NCBI GenBank assembly: GCA_963971575.1
Contig: OZ020611.1
Coordinates: 179,430,071 to 179,494,070 of the forward strand
DNA: 64,000 bases
Reading direction: 5' to 3'
Origin: Liopterus haemorrhoidalis
Lineage: Eukaryota; Arthropoda; Insecta; Coleoptera; Dytiscidae
A model generated the notes under the pieces. That model had not been told where the DNA came from. It made no database searches and saw only the letters and a list, made by a program, of their open reading frames with translations. Made by a program: the position numbers and the translations under genes. Shown in pieces: positions 21,096-31,869 of this stretch; the first letter of the stretch is position 1; every line of letters begins with the position of its first letter.

Positions 21096-21530
21096 TATTT
21101 TCATTACAAAATATTAGAATTGTCCTGGTTAATTGCCTTAATAACAAAGGCCATAAACGTGAAATAATAAAAAAAAAAACTTCAGTGTAATAAAAGCCCA
21201 GTTCTGAGGCAATTTTTGATGAAAAAATGTGATTTATACGCTGGAAAATATGGTGGTTCTATATTTATTTCAAGGTTGTTTGATTTACTTTTAAAACCAA
21301 TAAGATAATTTATTTCATTTTATGAAAAGTTTATAGGAAATGTAAGTTATAGAAAAAGTTGATGCGAAAACAACCATATCTGTGACAGAATCAAAGCCAA
21401 TTAAACTTGCATATATTGTGCTAAATAATAATGATAATAATATATCTACTTAATCAGGTAGCACCGAGCTAACAGCTTTTTACCACTAAAAATACATAAT
21501 ATTGAAAATATGAATAAAAACTTATAAAAT

Positions 21531-22068
21531 TGGTTTTACACAGTTCAATTAATTGATCAAGTTTTTTGTAAATTAATTGAAAAATTTATTGGTAACCTTG
21601 GAAACAACAGCATCACTTTACACACATCAATTTATTTATAATTTTTTTGAAAATTTTTACATTACCATCTGTAAAACATGTTGACATATTTATCAAAATG
21701 AAAATATTGAAACAATCTTCACAAAGTTACGAGCTGTGAACAAAAACCAAAGAAATAACCTAGATAAAGGTAAATTAGAACGTTTGAGGTTATGTTAGGT
21801 TTGAAAATGAAACACAAACAATATATTTCGAGGTTATGCTACAACTAAACAGTTGGCAATATCTTAACAGATAAAAATATACCTAGAACTCCCTAAAAAA
21901 TTTATGAAAAATTGATGAAACATAGATATTTTCAAAATAAATTGATCTATTTTTGTGTCAACTAATTGTTCAATTAATTGACGAAATTAATACACTTTAC
22001 ACACATCAATTAATTGAATGTCAACTTTTTCAATTAATTGATCAATAAATTGAATCGTGTAAAACCCA
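21531..22068. mobile_element. MITE with about 30-bp inverted ends
   Basis: Left end tggttttacacagttcaatt and right end (read inward) tgggttttacacgattcaat continue as aattgatcaa-type sequence. The words tcaattaattga and cactttacacacatcaatt recur near both ends. 538 bp, no transposase. No clear target duplication; superfamily unknown. Confidence 0.6.
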
Positions 22069-22133
22069 CTTTACTAAATTTTATCACACGAAAAAAAAAT
22101 AGGCAAAAATAATCTGTTAAAATGTATAGGTTT

Positions 22134-22211
22134 ACTGGCCTCGGTAACGCAGAAGTAGCGAATCTGTATATTCTCGTACGAAGGTCCTGGGTTTGAATTC
22201 TGGTCAGGGCA
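22134..22211 (+). repeat. tRNA-derived SINE-like sequence
   Basis: ggcctcggtaacgcagaagt resembles a tRNA 5' half with an A box; gggtttgaattctgg (about 22190-22204) is a B box. The arms do not pair into a full cloverleaf. An A-rich tail region follows at about 22255-22275. Confidence 0.55.
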
Positions 22212-22321
22212 CGGATGTTTTTATTCGTCCTTAATACGTCATCCTTATTAAAAATAAATTTAAAAAAAAGAAAACCTCGAAGCTAGCAAAATGATAACTC
22301 TGAAGCCAAATCATAAGTAAA

Positions 22322-23205
22322 ATATTGTTGTGAAGTGTGAATTTTCACACATTTCAGGATTTTGTAGGTATTTAAAAAGTGTAAGAAGCCAACATAATAC
22401 TGAATGTCTAGTAATATTTATTCTATAATCACATCAAAATCAATAGTTTTTTTATAATCATTTTTATTCGTCATTGGAGTACTAAGAGCTTCCATTTAAT
22501 GTTTTTAAACAAGTCGCCAAAAATCCCAGCGGTCATGAGAATAATAAGAAATATATTGATAAACTTAATATATAAATATATTATTTCTCACTGTTAATAA
22601 TGTGTTATTTTATTTATAAGTATTTCATTACTATAAATCAGAGTTTCCCAAACTGTGCTCCGCGATATAGCAACGATATTGCTCGGCGACGAATTCTTCT
22701 CGTGAAAAGCCCTTCGCGGCTCAAAAAGTTTGGGAAACTCTGCTATAAATAATTTATTCCTCTTTGATACCTTGAAAACAAAAATCTAAAACAATTCAAA
22801 CAATAGGTTGAATCACAACGTATAATAGTATAATAAAATAACTGAACAATTTACTGTGTAGAGTGTAGTGTGGTGTTCAAACTTGGTCCTCAGCAGTTAA
22901 AAAAAAACTATTATATTTTTCATTTTAAAAAAGTCACACTATTTTAGCCATAAATAAAAAAATCCATAACATTATTAGCCATAATTTAGTCATGAATTAT
23001 AAAAATACACAAAACACAAAAACTACAATATTTTTCAAAAACCAGATCTGATCAAAAATTCCTCTCGTACGTTTCCAGTTCAGATCAATGTACAATACCT
23101 ATTATTTTTTCAGATTTTTAGTTTAACCCCTTGAAGTAAAAGGGGGCGGGACAAGAACTTTTTAAGCACATTTTTGGCTTAAATCGTGTTAAAAAAATCG
23201 AATTT
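22322..23205 (-). mobile_element. DINE-1-like repeat, family A copy 6
   Basis: Minus orientation: the 3' stem-loop (gtgtgaattttcacac) and inverted motif caggattttgtaggtatt lie at the left edge. The internal ctgttaaaat and aataaatgattt blocks match copy 1. The conserved gatcaaaaattcctctcgta block lies near 23045. It lacks the 5' microsatellite end. A 104-bp hAT MITE is inserted in it. Confidence 0.65.
22639..22742. mobile_element. hAT MITE, 104 bp, CTATAAAT duplication
   Basis: Inverted ends cagagtttcccaaact (left) and its exact reverse complement (right). Perfect 8-bp flanks CTATAAAT (22631-22638, 22743-22750). It sits inside family-A copy 6, so it is younger than that copy. It is related to the element at 6831-6953 by its end sequence. 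Confidence 0.85.
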
Positions 23206-24058
23206 TAAAAAGCGTCTTATGAGCTTTCTTTTGAAAGCTCTCTTATTTAACATATTACAGAGGTATAAATTGGTACATTTATAAAGTAGATGCAATAAGA
23301 GACTAAACTCCAAATAGAAAAAGCACAAATATAAACAGAAATATTAATTTAAAACAATATTTTAATACAAGTTGGTTGTGTGGATGTGATAAATAAAATG
23401 TTTTTTTGTTGTTGTTTGTGTATTTGATTTGCTCGTCAGACGCATATGAAATAAAGACAGTAAATAGTGTTAAAGATATTAAACATTTCAAAGATAAAGT
23501 TCTTAAACATAATGTGTCTCATAAACATATGCATTATTCGGTCAAATTTGCCATTTAAATATACGATTTCAACTTGATACTGCGTATAAACGTTCAATTA
23601 AAGAACATAACGAAAAGGTTAAATCTAATATTTAAATACATGTGAATATGTGTAGGTATCTGCTTAATTAATAACCAAATATGTTATGTTTTTGACTACA
23701 AAGCATTGTCTTAATAATATTGCAATTTTAATAATAATAATAATAATAATAATAATAGAAGTAATAACTTCAAAAATGATAATAATAATATTGACCATAA
23801 ATCTTAATAAAAGTGCCAGATTTGTCAGTTTTTCTAGTTGCAGAACATATTTTCAGGTATTTTTTATTTATTTACTTTTTTCTCGTATAACTATATTTTA
23901 ATAGATATATATGGGAAAAAAAGTGTCCCCCATAATATTTTACTCACCAGCCGCTACTGAGTTTATGTACATTTTGTCTCATAGAATAATGTGGTACTCA
24001 TAACTCAATTTATTGCAAAAGTGGACATAGAATAGAATGGAACTCAGCCAGCGATATG
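23206..24058. other. AT-rich spacer with an (ATA)n microsatellite
   Basis: The run at 23730-23757 is about nine ATA units. No gene is seen; the 71-codon frame over the microsatellite (23686-23901) is a repeat artefact. Confidence 0.6.
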
Positions 24059-24190
24059 TCTGTACGGTAGTTGTGGACCAATATCTAGACCTGGAGAGTT
24101 GAAATTTAGCATGCGTACACAAATCTTTGACCTGCGTATAGGAAAAATACTGAGCCTTCAAAAGAGCACGTTGCATGGAAAATATAAAAT
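24059..24190 (+). mobile_element. DINE-1-like repeat, family A fragment (copy 7)
   Basis: Carries tgtctgtacggtagttgtgg, gagttgaaatttagcatgcg and gtataggaaaaatactgag, the block just downstream of the microsatellite. Both ends are missing. Confidence 0.55.
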
Positions 24191-24250
24191 AGCATTGACA
24201 TTTTTCATCCCTTTTAGCTTTTAATCTAAGGCAAAGCCCTCGGTTGTCTC

Positions 24251-25326
24251 CAGTGGCGCAGCCAAGGGGGGGGGGGGCGACGGGCCTGGGCCCCCCCAGG
24301 ACCAGCAGATTACACGGCGCTGATCGGGGAGTTGAAGATAAATTTATTAACCACAACCAGTGGCGCAGCCAAGGGGGGGGCAATTTTAAAATGACACCTC
24401 AAACGTGAAATAGAGTAGAAATAGTAGAAATATAATAAAGAGAGTAGTTTTGGAGACAATCGTGCTCTTAAAATCGGTATTTGGTTTTATTTTGTAGATA
24501 AATGTGAATATCAATATCTTCTTAGGTATTTTTGAAATTATGATATTTTACACACAATAAAGACTGATATAAGTTGTACTGAACAACAGCGGCATATTCA
24601 GAGGGAGGGGGGGCACAAGCCCCCTCGAAGGTCCAATGAAATGAAAATCAAATCTATCATAATTGTACAGAAAAATAACTTATGTATTTTACAATAATAA
24701 TAAGCTATATTTTATTATGATTAGTGTTGAAATTAACAGAAAATGCATATTTATACATTATTTTTAGATTTTCGTAGGTATAATCAAGAAATACTTATTC
24801 CGTCACATGAGTCTGTTCGTTCGATACAAATTGTGGTCAAGCGGCTGATTTAGTGAACTGAACATAAGTAAGAGAAATATTGAGACTTAAAAAAATATAT
24901 CCCGCGAAAAATATAAATAAATATGTATTTATTGAAGAAAAAATCAAGTGAAGGTTTTTGATAACATGTATTAACAACTACATGTTTTTATCAACAAATA
25001 ATGGAATTATTATTTGATATAAACATCAATATCCAACAGCAGGGGTGTCAAACTGATTTAGGTCGCAATATATTTTACATACAAAATGATAAGCAGTGAC
25101 AGAACTTTAAATATACCGAAGGGTTTCTTGACATTTTTTTATAAACGTAGAAGGGGAAAAGAGTATATTTTACATTTTTAAATATATTTTTCCCCTAAAT
25201 AAGTTCAAGTGATTTTGATTACCGCTTCAAGGGCCACAAAAAATGAGGTTGAGGGCCGTATGCGGCCCGCGTGCCCTCGAAATTTGATTCGGCCCTCCCC
25301 TAGACAAAATCCTGGTTGCGCCACTG
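24251..25326. mobile_element. hAT element, 1076 bp, GTTGTCTC duplication
   Basis: Left end cagtggcgcagccaaggggg; right end, read inward, cagtggcgcaaccaggattt. Perfect 8-bp flanks GTTGTCTC (24243-24250, 25327-25334). No transposase is readable. A second copy of the left terminus starts at 24358, so the left end is duplicated or one hAT landed in another. A family-A fragment (24762-24965) and a second hAT-like stretch beginning caggggtgtcaaactgattt (about 25042) are nested inside. Confidence 0.8.
24762..24965 (+). mobile_element. DINE-1-like repeat, family A fragment (copy 8)
   Basis: Starts atttttagattttcgtaggt, then the remnant tccgtcacatgagtctgttc and aaatataaataaatatgtat. It is only the 5' 200 bp, nested in the hAT element. 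Confidence 0.6.
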
Positions 25327-25334
25327 GTTGTCTC

Positions 25335-25821
25335 ATACTCCTAACATAATCTTTAATTTTTTGTGTTTATTTCATATGATTTATAAATTCCAACGTTTTT
25401 ATGAAAAATTTACTTCTTTTTATAGAATATATTTATCAAAAGTATTTTGTTTTATTAATGTGCTGACAAATCATCGAGTTGCAGATGAATGCATTTCTCC
25501 TCATTTCTCCTCCGTATTCTCTTGTATAAGTCCCATGTTGAACGAAATGTGCTTCGTCGCACGTTGGATCATAAACGTGCTCTGTAAGAATCCATTCAAC
25601 GAACACGTATAAATATATCGCCATTCAATTAAAATTACCTAATTATTACAGGATAACACAGATGTATGAATGTGTGGAACTTTACAAAAAGAATTAATGA
25701 ATTCATAATAGAAGACATAATAATAATAATAAGTTACTATCGTTTGGAAGTAACTTCGCGGCTTCTAGAACGCCAGAATGATATGACAGTCACCTGTTAA
25801 CGTGATCTTTCGACCAATCTT
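25335..25821. other. Unassigned spacer
   Basis: Two overlapping short frames on opposite strands (25316-25612 and 25436-25624) show no family signature. Confidence 0.4.
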
Positions 25822-25829
25822 ATTATGTC

Positions 25830-26392
25830 CAGGGCCGTCTTAGGCCATGCAGGGGCCCTTGGGCACACAGAGCTTGGGCCCTTTTATAAATTTAAAAAAT
25901 AGTGAATGAAAACATCAGTATGTACTTTTGTTTAGTGACTATTGGTTATTATGGTTATCTTTATACAAATCAAATATAAGTGAAGTGATTACTATTTTGA
26001 GAATTGGACTTACGTTAATGATGATGGTTTCTTCCAGGATTTCTGTTGTGCAAAATCTTCTATTATGTCCTCAAAGCCTAATTTTTGAAGGATATTACTT
26101 TCTATGCACATGATTGACAAATTAGTAAGTCGTTCTTCTAACATAGTCGTACGTAATTCATTTGTTCTTTTTAGCCGTGAAAATGAGCGCTCTCCACTAC
26201 AATTGGTGACCATAAATCTCATCTGGTTTTCGATTTACATTTAAATTTAGAAATTTTAACGACAATTCTTAGTAAAATTGCACTAAAAATTGAGCTCCTC
26301 TTTTTTCCGTGTAAACGACGACCTCGGCATTTTCATCAAGCTGGTAGCCCTGGGCTCGTGCCCCAAGTGCCCTTATGGTAAAGACGGAACTG
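25830..26392 (-). mobile_element. Internally deleted hAT element, ATTATGTC duplication
   Basis: Inverted ends cagggccgtcttaggccatg (left) and cagttccgtctttaccataa (right, read inward) are degenerate over about 45 bp. The flanks are perfect 8-mers ATTATGTC (25822-25829, 26393-26400). It keeps only the last part of a transposase gene on the minus strand. Confidence 0.85.
26010..26222 (-). pseudogene. hAT transposase C-terminal (dimerisation) fragment
   Basis: A 70-codon open stretch with CSGERSFSRLKR, LRTTMLEERLTNLSI and EDIIEDFAQQK. The ERSFS-xLK...LRSTM...ERL order is the hAT C-terminal dimerisation domain, closest in wording to ZMYM/TTF-type hAT transposases. The catalytic core is absent. 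The element ends fall outside on both sides, consistent with an internal deletion. Confidence 0.8.
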
Positions 26393-26400
26393 ATTATGTC

Positions 26401-26809
26401 TGTATAAAAGATATGTTTGTATATTTTAAATCATCTTAAAATGATCAATAACAGGGTTCTTTCTACAATAATTTTTAGTAGTATGCAGATAAAAAGGAAT
26501 TCTATTTTTTGATCCGACTGAATAAGGTTAATAACGACAAATTAAATTTTAAGAACGACAAAAATACACGACAAAATATGCTAGTGAATGACAAAGCCTG
26601 GAACACCATCAGTGAACCTATGTAGATATTTCTCATGTGGAAATTAAAGTTATGTTGGCTGTCATTTAAAGAATTCGAAGAAATATATTTTAGTATTTGG
26701 GTGATGGAAACGTTAAACAGCGAGTTTGTTTGCTCTTTTTCAGCATTTTTGAGCAACATTTTGGGCATTAATCACTCGCAATTTGTTATGTTAATTTGAG
26801 AACAAAAAA
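26401..26809. other. Unassigned spacer
   Basis: The 88-codon minus frame 26502-26768 is AT-rich and without recognisable motifs. Confidence 0.4.
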
Positions 26810-27025
26810 CGGATTGAAGTGAGGATTAAAGAAAAAGGAAGGTGGATTGCAGTGATGATCAAAAAAGAAGAAGACGGATCGAAGTGATGACAAAAAAAAA
26901 CGGTGTGAAGCGATGTCAAAAAAAGAGGAATACGGATCGAAGTGGTGACAAAATAAAAAGGAAGATGGATCGAAGTGATTACAACTAACAGAAAACGAAT
27001 CGAAGTGAAAACAGAAAAAAAAGAA
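26810..27025 (+). repeat. Purine-rich minisatellite
   Basis: Six to seven degenerate units of about 30-45 bp with the core ggatcgaagtgatgacaaaa and A/G spacers. One strand is almost pure purine. Confidence 0.75.
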
Positions 27026-27047
27026 AAACTATCTTTTTTTTATTATT

Positions 27048-27372
27048 GGGTTTGTCGGTATGACAAAAGAAATTATACCGTCACTCAAGTGTCTGTCTGC
27101 CAGTCTGTCTGTCTGTAGAAATTGTGGCTAAACGGCTACAACTAGAAAGTTGTAATTTGGAATGCATATACAAAAATATTGAGACCGCAAAAAACAAATC
27201 GCGTGAAAAATATACACAAATTTGTATTTGACGAAAAAATAAATATATTCCTTTTAGTTTTGAGTGGGATATCAAATAAAATCTCTTAATGTGTAGATAA
27301 AGAATTAAAATTTTATTTTTGAAAAACAAATATTGTTTCAATATAAATAATGTGTCAAAAAACTTTTTAATA
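27048..27372 (+). mobile_element. DINE-1-like repeat, family A copy 9 (5' part)
   Basis: gggtttgtcggtatgac, then a (TCTG)n tract around 27090-27115, attgtggctaaacggctaca and gggatatcaaataaaatctc. Ends near 27372; the 3' half is missing. Confidence 0.65.
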
Positions 27373-27544
27373 TTCTAGATAACCAAACGTTTTGAAGCAT
27401 TTACGTGAAGGGCTCAATGAAAGAGTCAATAAAGGAGAAATTAAATAGAATCGTTTATTTTTGAAACCACCTATTAACCAAAATCGGCAATATTGAGTTT
27501 ATGCTAGATTCACATTATTTGTAGATATACGCATCGTTTAGTGC

Positions 27545-28094
27545 AAGAATCAATATCCTTAGAAACAAATATTATAAATGTAATGTGGAAAAACAGTTTA
27601 CTGAAAAAATCATCAATGTGCAAGTTGGAAAACATTTTTTTTTAGAGCTTGAAAAAGCATTACAATTTTGACAACTCAACAAAATAGTGTTTAAAAAGAG
27701 ATGTTTTAAATGAATGATTTATGTTTAGCATCAATAAAATTTTCGTAGCGAAAATGTATAGAATTAAAATTAAGATATTTGTATTCTTCTTCTTCTATGC
27801 CTTCTCTTTTTAGAGGTTGGCTATCATCAAGGGCTAGTTTCACTTTGGATTGCTGTTATTTTCTAGTTATATCCTTAAAAAATGATAAGAATCAATATCC
27901 TTAGAAACAAATATTATAAAAGTAATGTGGAAAAACAGTTTACTGAAAAAATCATCAATGTGCAAGTTGGAAAACATTTTTTTTTTAGAGTTTGAAAAAG
28001 CATTACAGGTTTGATAAGTCAATAAAATAGTGTTTAAAAAGAGATGTTTTAATTAATGATTTATGTTGAGCATCAATAAAATTTTCATAGCGAA
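27545..28094 (+). repeat. Direct duplication, about 209 bp twice
   Basis: Copy 1 27545-27753 and copy 2 27887-28094, both starting aagaatcaatatccttagaa and ending in tagcgaa, separated by 133 bp. They are more than 90 percent alike by eye, with a few substitutions and single-base indels. No coding content. Confidence 0.85.
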
Positions 28095-28500
28095 GTAACA
28101 TAGTTTTTTTCGAATCTCTCAAAACACGGTTAAATTAAATTCTTACAATTTAATATGTTAATCATGTACCAGCTATTGTGTAAAAATATAATGCTCCAAA
28201 AAAGGATTGAACATTGTGTATGAAATATATTTTTTCTGCACTAATCTCGGGTACTAATCAACAAATAGTTTTAAAACAATATCTTGTCAGAGAAACATGA
28301 CTAACACAAAATGCTGCCTAATGTGGTGTTTCTATGGTTCACGGTTCGATGTCATTTCCTGAAATTCGTTTTAGGAATTGTTTATCGCCATCTTAATTCA
28401 TCTTTTGACATTGATATTATTTTATTTCTAAATATCCATTTATTGTCAAAAAAATGCAATAATTTAGTATTGCAAAATTAAACTTCAATTTAAGTCAATT
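28095..28500. other. Unassigned AT-rich spacer
   Basis: No feature recognised. Confidence 0.4.
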
Positions 28501-30115
28501 CATCACCAAACCCAATTAAATATAGTTTTTCTCAAACTACATCAACTTTGGATAATCTCCTGGTAAACAACGTAAGTTTATATTGTGATATTAATTACTT
28601 CCCTTCAATTGGATGCTCAGATCACGCATGTCTTTTAACATCTACTCAAGTTATTAGAAACCAAATTGAAAATGTCTTACAACACAAAAATATTTGGAAA
28701 GCTAATTTTCCAGGCATAACTGACACGCTTTCAAAATCTAATTTAAATGATATTTTGAAGGATCTGTTTTAACGAGCTGTATAATGTTTTAAGCAGTAAC
28801 TTCTTTAAGGGTGTTGAACATTACACCCCAATAGAACGCTCCACTAAACCTTTTCTGAAAAAGTGGTCAAATTCGCATCTTTTTCATTAGTATAAAGAAA
28901 AATGTCGGAGAGAAAATACAAAAGTATACCTTCGTATGATCGCTACAATCAACAACGACTTATGCCAAAGAGATCGACCTCTGAAACAAGAAAAGCAAGA
29001 AAACAAAACGAAAATAATTTTCTGTTTAGAGGATCCCAGACATTTTATAGTTATGTTCGTTTTTCTTCGGAGATGCATTTATCAACTCTTACACGATAGA
29101 GCTAGATGGTCCACTGCCTGTTATGGATACGAATTCAAGTTAACAGACTCTGGCATCACATATGATCTTGTTTATAAAGAATTGGCTAAATTAAATGAAT
29201 TTGCTACACATAGATCTGACAATATTTCGTCAGTAATTCTGAAACGACTTAATGATGAACTAGCATTACCATTGTCTACAATTATGAATCGTTCTTTTAC
29301 TTCTGGTATTCTGACGTCTTCTTGGTATCCTGCATAATCTTGGATAATAGTGGCGACTATCTTACATTTCCTCGAAAGGAATAATCTTCTTCTCAAACAT
29401 CAATATGGATTTCATCCTGGCCGCTCGGTTACCACTAACATGTTATGTTGCACAAATATTCAAGCTATGGGCAAATAGAGCGCATACCGTTAGATATTAT
29501 TTATCAGGACTTACGGTTCTGTTCTTGGCCCGTTGCTTTTTCTCATTTATGTAGCAGATCTCTTTTTGTTTATCGATTTGATAACCTTATGTGATGCATG
29601 ACGATACTAAATCTTTGAATAACGCTTTCATCGATTTTTTCACATTATAAAATACTCTAAAAAAACATCCTTTTGTGGTAAACTGAGTGGTTGTTTCTGT
29701 TAAATAGTAACAATATATGACTACACATTAAATGAGTCACATTAAAAAAAAAAAAAAAAATTGAGTCGTAAGTTGACTCGGGTATTATTGTAACAACGGA
29801 GCCGGTCGCAGCATGTCTTGGAATATGTCAGAAATTCTATAACTATATGTTCTGTATTATCTACCAATCATTTTGTCGACCATATCCTGAAATGACATTA
29901 AAACTTTATACAACTTATGTACGACTTCAAAGACGTTAGACTAGGTGGTCATGTATTTAAACTCAATAAAGGGAAGTTTACAAAAAGGTGCATGAGTGTT
30001 TCTTTAGTAATCGTGTATTCTGTGCATGGAATGATTTACCTTCGAATCTGATGTGCTTCGAAATGTTAATTTATTTAGAAATAATTTAGACATTCTCACT
30101 GGACTACGTTAAATT
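28501..30115 (+). pseudogene. Degenerate CR1/Jockey-like LINE pol
   Basis: Readable pieces in correct order: end of the endonuclease (TLDNLLVNN, IGCSDHACLL at 28540-28650); linker region (28860-29080); reverse transcriptase start (ITYDLVYKELAKLNEF, LPLSTIMNRSF, ending WYPA then stop at 29337); KHQYGFHPGRS (about 29395-29427); GSVLGPLLFLIYVADL (about 29515-29563); a decayed catalytic box with DDTKS (about 29596-29612); and the C-terminal RNNLDILTGL (about 30085-30113). Multiple frameshifts, stops and deletions between motifs. It encoded the enzyme that nicks DNA and copies LINE RNA into the genome; this copy is dead. A second fragment of the same family lies at about 31870-32345. Confidence 0.8.
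29743..29760. repeat. Poly(A) run
   Basis: About 18 A residues within the decayed LINE. Confidence 0.9.
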
Positions 30116-30375
30116 ATAACGTCAATTGGTGCAGGATTTCCTATTTAGGCCATTAAGAATTGTTGGTTAAGGCTTTGTTAAGAATTTGATGTATTTTGTG
30201 TTACCTGTATTTGTATTTGTTGAATATCTGAAAAAAGGGTCAGTACGTAAATGAGCGCGTCGTGTCTTCTTTAATCATTTTGTTTGTGCAATTTCTGAAT
30301 GCGGGGTCCCAGCAAGTGAGAAACCTTGAGAAATTACTTCTGTCGCCCATGTTTTACGCTGGTCCTGCTTGTTCT

Positions 30376-30377
<2 letters not shown>

Positions 30378-30427
<50 letters not shown>
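30378..30427. repeat. (AT)n microsatellite
   Basis: About 24 uninterrupted AT units. Confidence 0.95.
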
Positions 30428-30430
<3 letters not shown>

Positions 30431-30482
30431 TAAAATTCTTATGTCATACTCGTCATAAATTTATTAAAACAATTTTTATCGA

Positions 30483-30514
30483 GACGTTTCGATTGGTAAT
30501 CCAATCATCCTCAG
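30483..30514 (-). other. Stem-loop motif resembling Penelope-type hammerhead region
   Basis: Minus strand: CTGAGGA, one base, perfect 6-bp stem GATTGG/CCAATC with a 4-nt loop, then GAAACGTC. CTGAGGA fits the hammerhead core CUGANGA and GAAA follows the stem, but one extra base separates core and stem and the flanking stem I is weak. The site at 7180-7216 has the same layout with a different, still complementary stem. No Penelope coding sequence is seen nearby. Confidence 0.4.
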
Positions 30515-30933
30515 TCCAATATTATTGTCAGATGTGTAAAATAATGTATTTCCACATTAAAATGTGTGGAACGGACAGCAACGGTTAATCATAGTCTAGC
30601 CGAACGGTCTGTCCTATTCAGACCGACGGCTAAGCCTTGCGGTACGGGGAGCTTCACTAAGTTAAGGAGACCAATGATTTAATGAACAAGGAAATTAACG
30701 ACACATTATTATTAAAAACATTATCATTTTAAAAACTTGGGAACTAAAATTTGGCGTACAGCTACGATGGCTATTTGCACCTTCTATTGAAGAATAATGT
30801 CAACAAGTTGTATACAATTGGATGAAATAAAGCAATTGCTTAGTGTACGGATTCAGCACAATTAATAATTATAAAATATTCTGACATGATCTCCAATTTT
30901 AGTGAAATCATATCGGTATTAATGATGAAAAGG
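30515..30933. other. Unassigned spacer
   Basis: No feature recognised. Confidence 0.4.
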
Positions 30934-31048
30934 TGTACGGGTATCGGACATAAAATAAAGCACAACTATCTACAGCTGACTAGTTTAGAAATAAAGTAAG
31001 AAAAAACTGTAGATAGTTGTGCTTTATTTTATGTCCGATACCCGTACA
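30934..31048. repeat. Perfect 42-bp inverted repeat (foldback)
   Basis: Arms 30934-30975 and 31007-31048 are exact reverse complements (tgtacgggtatcggacataa onward) with a 31-nt spacer. The 12-mer atcggtattaat occurs on both sides (30912-30923 and 31091-31102) and could be a target duplication. No coding content. A transcript would form a 42-bp hairpin. Confidence 0.9.
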
Positions 31049-31102
31049 ACCTTTCCACTTTTACTCTATTACGGACACGACCATCTCCACATCGGTATTA
31101 AT

Positions 31103-31869
31103 ACTACATTTAACCCTATCTGCGACATTTGTGAAGGCGGAGAGGTAAAAAATTGGAAAATATTAAAAATTTCTTGAGGACTTTAACGATACAGGATCGC
31201 TTAAGTTCATTAGTAATCATTAAGTTCATATGTATAGAAGCATGAACGTTGAAATTTAATTTCATATGTTGCTTCCTAGGAGACGAGAGCAAGACGCTTT
31301 TAATTTTAATATAATAATAATACGATTGGAGCAAGTGAAAATTATAAAAATTTAACTTCACCGTGTATTATAATTAATGTAATTACTTACCTGTATTTGC
31401 TCATTATGACGTGAGTATAAATGTGCTGTAAAAATAATAATAATAATAAGGTTGCTGAAGTTTGCGATTAGTGGACGCTTGTCAAGACCTGACAAACCCC
31501 AAACATAATAATAATAGGGTTTTGCAATCTTACGACTAGTATTCACAAATATATGTTTATTTATTAATTGGTATATATTACTACACATCTGGCTGCCCAG
31601 TGTAATAAGCGGTTTACTACTGTATATTGGATTTTAAAAGGACAATTGTTATATATGTGTTTCATATTTGTTTTACTGTTGCTCGTAGCTGTGGAATAGT
31701 GAGGTATATGCTGGTACTAATTTTGAGAAAAAGGGGAAATAAGTCATAAATCAAATCAAATAATCATAATTTGAAATAGTTGTAGGCACAGGGAATTGCG
31801 GGGCATTAAAAATATATGTAATATATGTTTGGCGGAGTATAATATTAACAAGCATAGTAGGGGACTGAA
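31103..31869. other. Unassigned AT-rich stretch
   Basis: Two minus-strand frames of 76-81 codons carry no recognisable motif. Confidence 0.4.

Noticed and set aside
30483..30514. Calling this a true hammerhead ribozyme
   Set aside because: The core has one base too many before stem II and stem I pairing is poor, so it is kept only as a structural observation.
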